Source: Roseburia hominis A2-183 (GTDB lineage: Bacteria > Bacillota > Clostridia > Lachnospirales > Lachnospiraceae). From it: a stretch of 64,000 bases of DNA. Where the stretch lies: assembly GCF_000225345.1 (NCBI RefSeq), contig NC_015977.1, positions 3,162,001-3,226,000 on the forward strand, given 5' to 3'. Both the position numbers and the translations under genes were made by a program. The notes beneath the pieces were generated by a model. That model saw nothing but the letters and a program-made list of their open reading frames with translations. It had not been told where the DNA came from and did not search any database. Within the stretch, counting starts at the first letter, position 1. The number at the start of each line of letters is the position of its first letter. Shown one piece after another: positions 16,412 through 25,416 of the stretch.

Positions 16412-17425
16412 TTATGAATTCTCTGTATACAATATGCAGCGTACCCTGCCGCCGCGTACACAAGCGACCGGAATCTCCCCGTCACACGCCTCCCGACGGT
16501 CGGCGCAGCGCGGTGCAAACGGACATCCTGCCGGCAGATCTTTGACGTAAGGCTGTGTTCCGGGCAGTGCCGCAAACCCGCGCCCCGGCAGCGCCTCATA
16601 CAGCGCTCTCGTATATGGGTGCCGCAACAGCGTCTCGTCCGCAAAATCTGTCACCTTCGCTTCCTCCACGGTCGTCCCGGCATAAAACACAACGATCCGG
16701 TCCGCCACTTCAAGCGCCAGTTCCAGATCATGTGTAATCAGAAGCACACCGTTTCCATCGTCCGCAAATGTCCGGAAATCCTGCATCGCCTGTTTTGCCA
16801 GCGCAAGATCCATGCCCGGCGTCGGCTCGTCCGCAATGATCAGGCGCGGCTGCCACATCAGTGCCGTCAGTAAAAGCACACGGCGCGCCATGCCGCCGGA
16901 TAGTTCAAACGGATAGAGATCCGCAACTTCGTCCGCAAGCCCATACCTTGCAAGGAGTTCCCGCATCCGCGCTTCCTCCTGCCGCTTTTCCCGGTCTGCT
17001 CCGCAAAAAAGCTTCTGCCGCTTTCCCTGGTCTGCTCCGCAAAAAAGCTTCTGCCGCTTCTTCGTTTCCCCAATGATCTGTCTGCCGACCTTCATCAGAG
17101 GATCAAGATAATTGACACTCTGCGGCACCAGCGCGATCTCCCTGCCGCGCAGCGCCTTTAATTCCGCCTCGCCGCAGGCGCTTCCCCGGTAAAAAATACT
17201 GCCGCTTGCAGCCGCATTGGCGGGGAGAATTCCCATTATGGCATGCGCCAGAAGGCTTTTTCCCGATCCGCTGCTCCCGACGACCGCGACGATCTCACCC
17301 TCACGCACCGTCACATTCAGATCACGGATCACCGGAAGTTCCCCTTGCTTTGCGCTGCGCTTCTCATACTGCGCGAAAGATACCGTCAGATGCTCGATGC
17401 GCAGTAATTCTTTTTTCTCTTCCAT
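16412..17425 (-). CDS. ABC transporter ATPase, first subunit (NikD/OppD-type)
   Basis: A 337-residue ATPase with Walker A GSSGSGKS at 50-57, Q-loop VPQSVNYLDP, signature LSGGMARRV, Walker B LIIADEPT and H-loop LITHD. The C-terminal extension has the cysteine pattern CPFAPRCADRREAC of OppD/DppD/NikD subunits. Between Q-loop and signature, residues 123-146 carry a duplicated KRQKLFCGAD segment from a 36-bp tandem repeat, an in-frame expansion in a surface loop. It overlaps nothing and is 33 bases from the second ATPase. Confidence 0.9.
   Translation of the reverse strand: MEEKKELLRIEHLTVSFAQYEKRSAKQGELPVIRDLNVTVREGEIVAVVGSSGSGKSLLAHAIMGILPANAAASGSIFYRGSACGEAELKALRGREIALVPQSVNYLDPLMKVGRQIIGETKKRQKLFCGADQGKRQKLFCGADREKRQEEARMRELLARYGLADEVADLYPFELSGGMARRVLLLTALMWQPRLIIADEPTPGMDLALAKQAMQDFRTFADDGNGVLLITHDLELALEVADRIVVFYAGTTVEEAKVTDFADETLLRHPYTRALYEALPGRGFAALPGTQPYVKDLPAGCPFAPRCADRREACDGEIPVACVRGGRVRCILYTENS
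16979..17060. repeat. 36-bp tandem repeat inside an ATPase gene
   Basis: Two copies (16979-17014 and 17015-17050) differ at two or three positions, and a third partial copy of about 10 bases follows. Because the unit is a multiple of three, the coding frame is kept and 12 residues are repeated. Confidence 0.88.
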
Positions 17426-17448
17426 CGTTTTTCTCCACTCAAAATCTT

Positions 17449-18312
17449 CTACAGCTGCGCGCTCGACGGGTCAAGCAGCGCCTTTAAGCCGCTCCCGATC
17501 CGGTCGAAAAGAACCACCACGCCGACCAGCGCCAGTCCCGGGAAGAGCGCCAACCACCATTTTCCGGTGCTCAGATACGACATGCTCTCCGAGAGGATCA
17601 CGCCAATCGCCGGCTTCTCCGGCGGCAGTCCAAAGCCCAGAAACGTGATGCTCGCCTCATGCAGGATCGCGTGCGGGAACAATAACACCAGTCCCACAAG
17701 GAACTGCGGAAGAATCTGCGGAAAAATGTGCCATCTGGCAATGTACCACGGACTTTTCCCGAGCTGTTTTGCAATGCCAACGTACGCCGCCTCCCGCACC
17801 TGCAGGATCTCCCCGCGGATCACGCGCGCGAGGTTCGGCCAGTGTGTCAGCGCCACACCGACAACCACACCCTTTTCACCCTTTCCAAGCGCGTAGGAAA
17901 TCAATAGCAACAGCACAATATGCGGAACTCCCATCATCAGATCAATGCACCAGCTGATGATGCCGTCCGCCCATTTTCCGCCGACCGCCGCGGCAGTTCC
18001 AAGGAAAAGCGCAAGCACTGCGCTGACCGCCGACGCCAGCACACCGATGCGGATGCTCGTGGAGAGCCCCGCCAGCGTGCGCGACAGCATATCACGCCCC
18101 ATCCAGTCCGTCCCAAACAGATACTTAAGGCACGGCGGCAGATTTTTGCGCGAAAAATCCGTGACCACCGCCCGCTCCTCCAGACAGATTCCAGCCACTG
18201 CAACGGCTGCTAAAAGCAGCACTGCCGCCAGAAGAAAGCGCCGCATCCACTGGCGCCCGTTGCGTCTGCCCGCCGTGTGGGCAGCAATCGTCATATGACC
18301 GGTTTTATCCAT
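17449..18312 (-). CDS. ABC transporter permease (NikC/DppC-type)
   Basis: A 287-residue inner-membrane permease. A single N-terminal helix is followed by a periplasm-side segment with LFGTDWMGRDMLSRTLAG, the DppC-subfamily hallmark. Five core helices follow. The cytoplasmic EAA loop that docks on the ATPases is visible as EAAYVGIAKQLGKSPW. The 3' end of the other permease gene overlaps its start by 8 bases, so translation is coupled. Confidence 0.92.
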   Translation of the reverse strand: MDKTGHMTIAAHTAGRRNGRQWMRRFLLAAVLLLAAVAVAGICLEERAVVTDFSRKNLPPCLKYLFGTDWMGRDMLSRTLAGLSTSIRIGVLASAVSAVLALFLGTAAAVGGKWADGIISWCIDLMMGVPHIVLLLLISYALGKGEKGVVVGVALTHWPNLARVIRGEILQVREAAYVGIAKQLGKSPWYIARWHIFPQILPQFLVGLVLLFPHAILHEASITFLGFGLPPEKPAIGVILSESMSYLSTGKWWLALFPGLALVGVVVLFDRIGSGLKALLDPSSAQL

Positions 18313-19303
18313 GACTTCTGCCCCTCCTTATCTGCGGATCAATCACACCGTAAAGTACATTTGCCGCAAGATTTCCGAGGAATACGAACAGTGTGCTGAT
18401 GACCGTGATCGCCAAAAGCAGCGACACATCGCTCCCCAGCCCGGCATCAATCGCTGCCTGTCCGAGTCCCGGATAAGAAAATACCTGCTCCACGAGCACC
18501 GAGCCGCCAAAGATCTCACTGATGGAACCAAACTGCAGGGTGATGGCAGGCAGCACCAGATTGCGCAGGGCATGTCTTTTTACGATATAGCCGCTGCTCT
18601 CCCCGCGCGCGCGCGCAAACAGCACATAGTCGCTCTCCATGATCGCAATCATTTTTTCCCGGGTGTGCAGCGTGATGTTTGCCACGCCCGTCAGCCCGAG
18701 CGTCAGCGCCGGGAGAATCAGATGCCGGATGCGCACGCCGATGCCCGCCTCCGCCGCCGTCATGCCTGCCGGCAGATTCATGCCGAACGGCAGCCAGCCG
18801 AGCCACACGGCAAAGATCATCAAGAGCAGCAGACCGATCCAGAATGCCGGCGTGCTAGCCAGAAGCAGCGCATACCCGCGGATCAGATGGTCCGGCAGAC
18901 GGTCTTTAAAATACCCCGCCACAATGCCGAGCACAAGCCCCAGAATTCCGGACAGTACCCACGCCACGCACATCAGCGCAAACGAGTTGCCGAACTTCTC
19001 CGCAACGACCTCCGCGACCGGGCGGTTATATTTCAGCGAAGTGCCCATATCCCCCCGCACAAAATCCTTCGCCCAGTTCAGATAGCGCTCCGCCGGCGGC
19101 ACATCCTTTCCCCAGTAGGACTCCATCTGCGCCCGTTTCTCCGGCGTCATGCGCATGTAAGCCGTCGCTCCGACGTTCGCCTGTACCGGATCAATCGGAG
19201 ACAGCGACACCAGCATAAACGCGGCAATGCTGACACCGATCAGCAGTGTCAGCATTTTTATTACATTTTTTATGAAAAAGCTTATGTAATGCCTGATATT
19301 CAT
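18305..19303 (-). CDS. ABC transporter permease (NikB/DppB-type)
   Basis: A 332-residue permease starting MNIRHYISFF; the longer frame upstream reads out of the binding protein gene and is rejected. Family features are the N-terminal helix with FMLVSLSPIDPV, the periplasmic loop with GDMGTSLKYNRPV, and the EAA loop segment ARARGESSGYIVKRHALRN. It pairs with the NikC/DppC-type permease to form the channel. The gap to the binding protein gene is 11 bases. Confidence 0.92.
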   Translation of the reverse strand: MNIRHYISFFIKNVIKMLTLLIGVSIAAFMLVSLSPIDPVQANVGATAYMRMTPEKRAQMESYWGKDVPPAERYLNWAKDFVRGDMGTSLKYNRPVAEVVAEKFGNSFALMCVAWVLSGILGLVLGIVAGYFKDRLPDHLIRGYALLLASTPAFWIGLLLLMIFAVWLGWLPFGMNLPAGMTAAEAGIGVRIRHLILPALTLGLTGVANITLHTREKMIAIMESDYVLFARARGESSGYIVKRHALRNLVLPAITLQFGSISEIFGGSVLVEQVFSYPGLGQAAIDAGLGSDVSLLLAITVISTLFVFLGNLAANVLYGVIDPQIRRGRSHG

Positions 19304-19314
19304 TCTTCCCTCAT

Positions 19315-20994
19315 CTATTCCCAGGTCCACTGGTCGACATTGTTGACTAACGACCAGCCGTGACCGTGCGGATGCAGCTTCTGCTCCGCCACTGCCAGGC
19401 CATCCCGCGCAAAGTAGAGATGATCCACGTTGGCAAACCATACCCAGAGTGCCTCGGCATCCGGTCCGACATCTTCCTGTGCCTGCTGCCAGAGACTGTA
19501 GGACTCATTCATATCTGTCGCAGCAAGTGCCGCATCCAGAAGTTCGTCCGTCTTCTCATTGGAATATCCCGTAAAATTGCAGGAACCGCCGGTATAATAC
19601 AGCTGATAATCCTCCACCGGCGAGTTGGAACCCCAGCCCCAGGTAATTGGGTCGGAGTACATCTTTGTATACAACTCGTCCCAGCTTCCCAGACCTTCGT
19701 ATAATACGTTTATTCCTACCGCTTTCATCTGGTTGGAGAGCTCTGCCGTGAGCGCCTGCCGCACGGAATCGGACGCGGAATAATACACGGTAAATTCCGC
19801 TTTCTGTCCGTCTTTTTCCACAATGCCGTCGCCGTCCGTATCACTCCATCCACCGTCCGCAAGAATCTGCTCTGCCTTTTCCACATCATACGGGATAATC
19901 ATGGACTCGCTCGACCACGGCATGTTATCCGATACGCTGTAAGCGACCTCGCCGTAGCCGTTTAACACATGATCGATCATGGTCTGACGGTCAAGCGCGT
20001 AGTTCATCGCCCGGCGGAGTGCCACATCGCATGTCACATCGTTTCCCGCCGCATACACGGTATCCCCGTCGACAACCTCGCTGCCCGCCGGAATCGACGG
20101 AAGCGAGATTCCCCTGGAATCCACCGACTTACAGACCAGAAGCTGATAGCCGTCCACCTGCTCGTCGCTGTACACCGCAGACGTGTAGGCGATATCCACC
20201 TGTCCCGCTTTTACCGCCGCAAGCGCCGCGTCTTCCTCCATGAACAGGACAATGACTTTTTTCATCTGCACTTCATCCCCGTAGTAGTCCGGATTCGCCT
20301 CCAAAACGACCTGCTGCCCTTTGTCCCACTGTGTCAGGATATATCTGCCGGAACCGACCGGGTTCTCCCCGTAGGCTGCTTCATCGTAGCAGTGCTCCGG
20401 CACGATACCGAACACCGCCAGTGTATACAAAAACGCATTGTACGGCTTGCTCATGTGGAAAATCACCGTGGTATCATCCGGTGCCTCCACAGAATCGAGC
20501 ATACTTAAGTCCGCCTCCGAATTCGGCGTGGCAAGCGCCGTGTTAAACGTAAATGCCGCATCAGACGCCGTCAGCGGTTCCCCGTCCGTGAACTTCACAT
20601 CGTCCCGGATGTGAAACGTCCAGGTCAGTCCGTCCTCACTCACACTGTAATCCGTCGCCAGATCGTTCTCGAACTCCATATCCACGTTCGTCCGGATCAG
20701 CGTCGACTGGATCAGCGGCTCATGGCAGTGTTCCCCGCAGCCCCAGTTGATGCACGGGTTAAATCCCGCCGCCGGCTCCGACGAAGGACTCATCGCCACG
20801 ATGACCGTATCCGCGGTTCCTGCCACGCTCTGCGCCGCATTCCCGTCTCCGGCGCTGTCTTTTCCCTGTACTGCCTCTGTCGCCGTACCATCTGCGTTAT
20901 TGCCTGTCTGCTCCGCACCTGTGCTGCCGCATCCGGCAAACAGATTCATCGTCACTACCGCTGCCCCAAGCAGCGCCATCCACCTCTTTTTCAT
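19315..20994 (-). CDS. Substrate-binding lipoprotein of a nickel/peptide-type ABC importer (SBP family 5)
   Basis: A 559-residue lipoprotein with a lipobox FAGC at residues 19-22 and then a low-complexity linker. The SBP_bac_5 fold is shown by EDGLTWTFHIRDDVKFTDGEPLTASD. The gene order SBP-permease-permease-ATPase-ATPase is that of nikABCDE. The ligand is uncertain. A Cys/His cluster (CINWGCGEHCHEP, residues about 83-95) and a His-rich stretch near the end (HPHGHGW) would fit metal or metal-chelate binding. Peptide uptake is the main alternative. No NikR site was recognised upstream. Confidence 0.9.
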   Translation of the reverse strand: MKKRWMALLGAAVVTMNLFAGCGSTGAEQTGNNADGTATEAVQGKDSAGDGNAAQSVAGTADTVIVAMSPSSEPAAGFNPCINWGCGEHCHEPLIQSTLIRTNVDMEFENDLATDYSVSEDGLTWTFHIRDDVKFTDGEPLTASDAAFTFNTALATPNSEADLSMLDSVEAPDDTTVIFHMSKPYNAFLYTLAVFGIVPEHCYDEAAYGENPVGSGRYILTQWDKGQQVVLEANPDYYGDEVQMKKVIVLFMEEDAALAAVKAGQVDIAYTSAVYSDEQVDGYQLLVCKSVDSRGISLPSIPAGSEVVDGDTVYAAGNDVTCDVALRRAMNYALDRQTMIDHVLNGYGEVAYSVSDNMPWSSESMIIPYDVEKAEQILADGGWSDTDGDGIVEKDGQKAEFTVYYSASDSVRQALTAELSNQMKAVGINVLYEGLGSWDELYTKMYSDPITWGWGSNSPVEDYQLYYTGGSCNFTGYSNEKTDELLDAALAATDMNESYSLWQQAQEDVGPDAEALWVWFANVDHLYFARDGLAVAEQKLHPHGHGWSLVNNVDQWTWE

Positions 20995-21053
20995 TATTTA
21001 TTCTCCCTTGTTAAAATTGCCGGCATTTCTGCCCAGTGCACAAAGGATAGCAT

Positions 21054-21080
21054 GAAAAAGAGGGGCCGCACAAGCCCCTC
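21054..21080 (-). terminator. Terminator behind the rhodanese-TtcA gene
   Basis: On the minus strand GAGGGGC and GCCCCTC form a 7-bp GC stem with a 7-base loop, followed by TTTTTC. It lies 31 bases after the stop. Confidence 0.85.
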
Positions 21081-21110
21081 GGGGGGATAAAAATGACACA
21101 AAATCAAAGA

Positions 21111-22277
21111 TTATGCTTTGTCATATTCATCCAGAAAATGATGGCGGACACCATCTTTTTTATAACCGATCACAGTGTTCAGGTTGACGTTCTCCACACT
21201 GCGGAAGATATTCTTCTCAATGTAAGGATTCTTCTTGCGAAGCTCCCGGATCAGATCCTTGATCTCCGCGCGCTTGGAACCCTTCTCCGTACCGCCGCAG
21301 GAAGCACAGCTTTCCGTGAAACGGCAGGCACACTGAATAAAGTGCAGGTCATTGTAATTCATCCAGTGGATGATGTCCTCCTCGCGCACCAGATACAGCG
21401 GACGGATCAGCTCCATCCCCGGGAAGTTCGTACTGTGCAGCTTCGGCATCATCGTCTGTACCTGCGCCCCGTAAAGCATTCCCATAAGGATGGTCTCGAT
21501 CACATCATCAAAATGATGCCCCAGCGCAATCTTGTTGCAGCCGAGCTCCTTTGCCTTGCTGTAGAGATGCCCTCTGCGCATGCGCGCGCACAGGTAGCAC
21601 GGAGATTCCTCCTCACCCGCCACAATGTCAAAGATCTCGGAAGTAAATACCGTGATCGGGACGTTTAAGATTCTGGCGTTGTTTACGATCGTCTCGTAGT
21701 TGATCTCATTGTACCCCGGATTCATGACGAGGAATACCACCTCGAAATTCTTCTTGCCGTGGCGCTCCAGCTCCTGAAACAGCTTCGCCATCAACATGGA
21801 ATCTTTTCCTCCGGAAATACAGACGGCGATCTTGTCACCGTCCTGGATCAGCTCGTATTCGTTGATCGCCTTTGTGAACTTCCGCCAGATCTCTTTGCGG
21901 AACTTTTTGACAATGCTGCGCTCGATCTCGCTGCAGCGGTCCAGGTTCTTCTCTTCGGCATCCGGCGCTTTTGTCTGTTCCATGGATTCTAACAGCTTCA
22001 TGCGCAGGTACGCACGGTATCCGCCCTGCACACTGTATACCTCATAACCCTCCTCTAAAAGCTCGCGCGCCAGCTCGTCGCTGCGCTCTCCCGTATAGCA
22101 GATCAGGTAGACCGGGCAGTCCTTGGGCACCTCGTCCTTATGCGCCTCAAACTCCTCCCAGTAGATATGCTTTGCTCCCGGATATGTCTCTCTCAAAAAA
22201 TCAGCTTCTCTGCGGATGTCTATGATTACTTTTTCCCGCTCGTCCTTCTGCAGTTCTTCTATGGTTCTCTGATACAT
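21111..22277 (-). CDS. Rhodanese-TtcA fusion, tRNA sulfuration enzyme
   Basis: A 388-residue two-domain protein. Residues 1-95 are a rhodanese domain with active-site Cys60 in LICYTGERS. From about 130 on there is a TtcA/TtuA-type PP-loop ATPase: SGGKDS at 155-160, PCYLC (Cys227, Cys230) and a third cysteine set at 316-327. These enzymes activate a tRNA base with ATP and insert sulfur, TtcA making 2-thiocytidine at position 32. The fused rhodanese would supply the persulfide directly. It follows tcdA after 16 bases, so two tRNA-modification genes share a transcript. Confidence 0.88.
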   Translation of the reverse strand: MYQRTIEELQKDEREKVIIDIRREADFLRETYPGAKHIYWEEFEAHKDEVPKDCPVYLICYTGERSDELARELLEEGYEVYSVQGGYRAYLRMKLLESMEQTKAPDAEEKNLDRCSEIERSIVKKFRKEIWRKFTKAINEYELIQDGDKIAVCISGGKDSMLMAKLFQELERHGKKNFEVVFLVMNPGYNEINYETIVNNARILNVPITVFTSEIFDIVAGEEESPCYLCARMRRGHLYSKAKELGCNKIALGHHFDDVIETILMGMLYGAQVQTMMPKLHSTNFPGMELIRPLYLVREEDIIHWMNYNDLHFIQCACRFTESCASCGGTEKGSKRAEIKDLIRELRKKNPYIEKNIFRSVENVNLNTVIGYKKDGVRHHFLDEYDKA

Positions 22278-22293
22278 GCCTGTCCCTCATTCT

Positions 22294-23049
22294 CTATTCT
22301 GCCGCAAGGTCCTTGATGACCTCCGATGCAATGATCAATCCTGCCACCGATGGCACAAATGCGTTGGAACCCGGAATCGCACGGCGCTCCGTACATTTAT
22401 GCTTTGCTCCCGGCGGGCAGATGCAGTGTGCACGGCAGCTGATCGACATATCCTCGATCGGCGTGACCGGCTGCTCCCTGGAATATACCACCTTCAGTTT
22501 CTTCACCCCGCGCTTTTTGAGCTCGCGGCGCATAACCTTCGCCAGCGGGCAGACCGACGTCTTATAGATGTCCGCCACCTCAAACATTGCCGGATTCAGC
22601 TTATTGCCGGCGCCCATGCTGCTGATGATCGGCGTTCCTGTCTCCTGCGCCTGCATGACCAGCGCAATCTTTGCCGTCACGGTATCGACTGCGTCCACGA
22701 CGTACGAATAGCTCGAAAAATCGAACTCGTCTCTCGTCTCCGGCAGATAGAAGCACTTGTGCACCTCCACCTTACAGTCCGGGTTAATGTCGAGGATGCG
22801 GTCCCGCATGACCTCCACCTTATATTTCCCTACGGTGCTGCGCGTTGCAATGATCTGACGGTTCAGATTGGTGAGGCAGACCTTATCATCGTCGATCAGA
22901 TCGATAGCTCCCACACCGCTGCGCACCAGCGCCTCTACGGTGTAGCCTCCCACACCGCCAATGCCAAAAACAGCGACCCTCGCACGCGAGAGCCGCTCCA
23001 TAGCCTCTTTTCCTAATAATAATTCTGTTCTGGAAAATTGATTTAACAT
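22294..23049 (-). CDS. tcdA: tRNA threonylcarbamoyladenosine dehydratase TcdA
   Basis: A 251-residue E1-like (ThiF/MoeB-fold) protein that cyclises t6A37 of tRNA to ct6A using ATP. The nucleotide loop is GIGGVGG at 29-35, IDDDKVCLTNLNRQ is the acidic/Arg adenylation site, and VVDAVDTVTAK and PVTPIEDMS are family blocks. CRAHCICPPGAKHKCTERR carries extra cysteines typical of this group. It lies between nadA and the rhodanese-TtcA gene in one orientation. Confidence 0.93.
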   Translation of the reverse strand: MLNQFSRTELLLGKEAMERLSRARVAVFGIGGVGGYTVEALVRSGVGAIDLIDDDKVCLTNLNRQIIATRSTVGKYKVEVMRDRILDINPDCKVEVHKCFYLPETRDEFDFSSYSYVVDAVDTVTAKIALVMQAQETGTPIISSMGAGNKLNPAMFEVADIYKTSVCPLAKVMRRELKKRGVKKLKVVYSREQPVTPIEDMSISCRAHCICPPGAKHKCTERRAIPGSNAFVPSVAGLIIASEVIKDLAAE

Positions 23050-23109
23050 AGATACTCCTGTATATTGTAACGTTTACGCCTGTCCGCTTCTATCATATAG
23101 CGTCCGCCG

Positions 23110-24033
23110 TTATTTTGCAAGTTCCAACATGCGCTGCAGCGGCTTTGCGGCACGGGTCAGGATCTCGTCGGAGAGCGTGATCTCCTCAAGTTCTCCGCTG
23201 CCGAGCTTCTCAAGCACCTGCTCGACTTTATCGATCGTCACTTTCTTCATGTTCGGGCAGAACTGTCTGTGTCCCACCGAATAGAACTTCTTATCCGGAT
23301 TCTTCTGCTGCAGTTCAAAGAATACGCCCATCTCCGTGCAGATGATGAACTTTTTGCAGTCGCTCTGCGTCGCAAAATCAATAATCTCAGACGTGCTTCC
23401 CACGAAATCGGACATCGCAACCACGTCCTCGGTACACTCCGGGTGCGTCAGCACCAGTGCGTCCGGACAGGCATCCTTTGCCGCCTGCAGCTCTGCCGCG
23501 TGAATGCTCTTATGCACATGGCAGAAGCCGTCGTGGAAAATGAAATGCTTCTCCGGCAGCTTTTCCGCCACATATCTGCCGAGGTTGTTGTCCGGCACGA
23601 AGAAAATATTCTTCTGCGGAATGTTGGACACGACTTTTACCGCGTTGGAGGAAGTCACGCACACATCCGATACCGCCTTAATCTCCGCCGTGGAGTTCAC
23701 ATAGCAGACCACTGCCAGATCTTCGTATTCCTCTCTCACTTCCGCGATCCGGTCTGCCGTAATCATATGTGCCATCGGGCAGTCCGCACACTCGTCCGCC
23801 ATCACAACCGTCTTATCCGGGTTTAAGATCTTCGCGCTCTCACCCATAAACGTCACTCCGGCAAACAGAATCGTCTTCTGCGGCACCTTCGTCGCAACCT
23901 TGCTCAGATAAAAGGAATCACCCACATAATCGGCAATCTCCTGCACGGCGCCGTCCACATAATAATGCGCAAGAATGACAACATCCTTCTCTTTCTGCAA
24001 TTCCTTGATCCGCTTCGCTCTCTCTGCTTCCAT
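23110..24033 (-). CDS. nadA: Quinolinate synthase NadA
   Basis: A 307-residue enzyme that makes quinolinate from iminoaspartate and dihydroxyacetone phosphate in NAD synthesis. The three [4Fe-4S] ligands are Cys82 (DECADC), Cys171 (GFCHVH) and Cys259 (RQFCPN). ILAHYYVDGAVQEIADYVGDS is the conserved N-terminus and THPECTEDV a further block. The partners nadB and nadC are not next to it, which is unusual, so it may be part of a scattered regulon. A palindromic operator candidate lies upstream at 24065-24082. Confidence 0.95.
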   Translation of the reverse strand: MEAERAKRIKELQKEKDVVILAHYYVDGAVQEIADYVGDSFYLSKVATKVPQKTILFAGVTFMGESAKILNPDKTVVMADECADCPMAHMITADRIAEVREEYEDLAVVCYVNSTAEIKAVSDVCVTSSNAVKVVSNIPQKNIFFVPDNNLGRYVAEKLPEKHFIFHDGFCHVHKSIHAAELQAAKDACPDALVLTHPECTEDVVAMSDFVGSTSEIIDFATQSDCKKFIICTEMGVFFELQQKNPDKKFYSVGHRQFCPNMKKVTIDKVEQVLEKLGSGELEEITLSDEILTRAAKPLQRMLELAK

Positions 24034-24064
24034 TTTTATCTCCGTTCTCTATACATCCGCTTTT

Positions 24065-24082
24065 CAGGTGACAAGACACCTG
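24065..24082. promoter_or_regulatory. Palindromic operator candidate upstream of nadA
   Basis: CAGGTG and CACCTG form a perfect inverted repeat around ACAAGA, with a second overlapping one (GTGACA and TGTCAC). It lies 32 bases upstream of the nadA start. It resembles the niacin-responsive NiaR sites I recall from other Firmicutes; that assignment is inference. Confidence 0.5.
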
Positions 24083-24200
24083 TCACGATAGATTGTCATT
24101 GTGATACTTTGATATCATATCATGTTTTCAGCAAATGTCCAGAGTTTTCCTGTCTCTGCGCCTGTTTTTCCGGGATGCCCCGCACTTTTCCCATGCACTA

Positions 24201-24302
24201 ACAGACCTTCCGCACTTTCCACGGTCAAAAACAGACCTTCCACACATTTCACGGTCAAAAACAGACCTTCCACACATTTCACGGTCAAAAAAAAGACCCT
24301 CC
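24201..24302. repeat. Three tandem 30-bp repeats behind cysK
   Basis: Copies start at 24201, 24231 and 24261; the second and third are identical and the first differs at four positions, and a partial fourth copy follows. On the minus strand each unit has GACC, 15 bases, GGTC and then a T5 run, so the array looks like a string of weak terminators behind cysK. Confidence 0.85.
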
Positions 24303-24345
24303 GGCGGCACAGGCAAAACCCGTGCTGCCAAAGGATCCGGCATTT
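24293..24345 (-). terminator. Probable terminator region of cysK
   Basis: On the minus strand GGCAGCACGGG and CCTGTGCCGCC pair with two imperfect positions around a short T-rich loop, followed by GGAGGGTC and a T8 run before the 30-bp repeats. Confidence 0.5.
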
Positions 24346-24362
24346 GCTCTTCGAGCGGTCTC

Positions 24363-25301
24363 CTAGTTCTTTGCAAACAGGGAGGTGGACAGATATCTGT
24401 CTCCGGAATCCGGAAGCAGAGCCACGATCGTCTTGCCCTTGTTCTCCGGTCTTGCAGCCAGAATGGCTGCCGCCTTTAATGCTGCGCCGGAAGAGATACC
24501 TACGAGGATACCTTCGCTACGTGCAAACGCTCTTCCCTCTGTAAATGCGTCGTCGTTCTCGATCGTGATGACTTCATCGTACACCTTGGTGTTGAGTACA
24601 TCCGGAACAAATCCTGCGCCGATACCCTGAATCTTATGTGCACCCGGTGTGCCCTTGGATAATACCGGGCTGGTCGCCGGCTCTACCGCAACGATCTTCA
24701 CGTTCGGGTTCTTCTCCTTTAAGTACTCGCCGACACCGGTTACCGTTCCACCGGTACCTACGCCTGCTACAAAGATATCAACCTTACCGTCTGTCTGCTC
24801 CCAGATCTCCGGTCCTGTGGTTGCCTTGTGCGCCGCCGGGTTTGCCGGGTTCACGAACTGTCCTAAGATCACAGCGCCCGGTGTGGACTCCTTTAATTCC
24901 TCTGCCTTGGCAATGGCGCCCTTCATGCCCTTCGCGCCCTCTGTCAGTACCAGTTCTGCGCCGTATGCCGCCAGAAGGTTTCTGCGCTCTACGCTCATCG
25001 TATCCGGCAATGTCAGGATGGCATGGTAGCCCTTTGCCGCAGCAACTGCTGCAAGTCCGATACCTGTGTTGCCGGAGGTCGGCTCAATAATGGTTGCGCC
25101 CGGTTTTAAGATGCCCTTCTTCTCCGCATCCTCGATCATCGCCAGTGCGATACGATCCTTTACCGATCCTGCCGGGTTTAAATACTCCAGCTTTCCCAGG
25201 ATCGTTGCGTCCTTTACGCCTGCTTCCGCAGAGTAGCGGTTCAGCTTTAATAAAGGTGTGTTTCCAATCAGGTCCAGTGCGCTCTCAGCAATTTTACTCA
25301 T
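24363..25301 (-). CDS. cysK: Cysteine synthase CysK
   Basis: A 312-residue PLP enzyme that makes cysteine from O-acetylserine and sulfide. The PLP lysine is Lys48 in [20 protein letters not shown] binds the substrate carboxylate, [11 protein letters not shown] binds the PLP phosphate, and [10 protein letters not shown] is also present. The start has AGGAGG. It has a perfect consensus promoter about 80 bases upstream. That leader would leave room for a regulator site. Confidence 0.96.
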   Translation of the reverse strand: MSKIAESALDLIGNTPLLKLNRYSAEAGVKDATILGKLEYLNPAGSVKDRIALAMIEDAEKKGILKPGATIIEPTSGNTGIGLAAVAAAKGYHAILTLPDTMSVERRNLLAAYGAELVLTEGAKGMKGAIAKAEELKESTPGAVILGQFVNPANPAAHKATTGPEIWEQTDGKVDIFVAGVGTGGTVTGVGEYLKEKNPNVKIVAVEPATSPVLSKGTPGAHKIQGIGAGFVPDVLNTKVYDEVITIENDDAFTEGRAFARSEGILVGISSGAALKAAAILAARPENKGKTIVALLPDSGDRYLSTSLFAKN

Positions 25302-25387
25302 AATAAAATCCTCCTGTTCTCAATTCATTTCCGTTTCTATGGTGTTTTTTTATTTTCCTATAAAACTACTATGTTTTGTATGAATTG

Positions 25388-25416
25388 ATTATAGGACGCT
25401 ATTTCTTATTTGTCAA
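25388..25416 (-). promoter_or_regulatory. Consensus sigma-A promoter of cysK
   Basis: On the minus strand TTGACA and TATAAT are separated by exactly 17 bases. The promoter lies within and just behind the 3' end of the DUF3021 gene. Downstream, the leader holds an imperfect inverted repeat (CATAGTAG and CTATAAAA) that could be a site for an Rrf2-type cysteine regulator such as CymR; that is only a suggestion. Confidence 0.8.

Noticed and set aside
18311..19363. 350-codon plus-strand open frame
   Set aside because: It is antisense to the NikB-type permease gene and rich in Arg/His/Gln as shadow frames are.
24201..24302. CRISPR array
   Set aside because: The 30-bp units are directly adjacent without spacers, and no cas genes are near.
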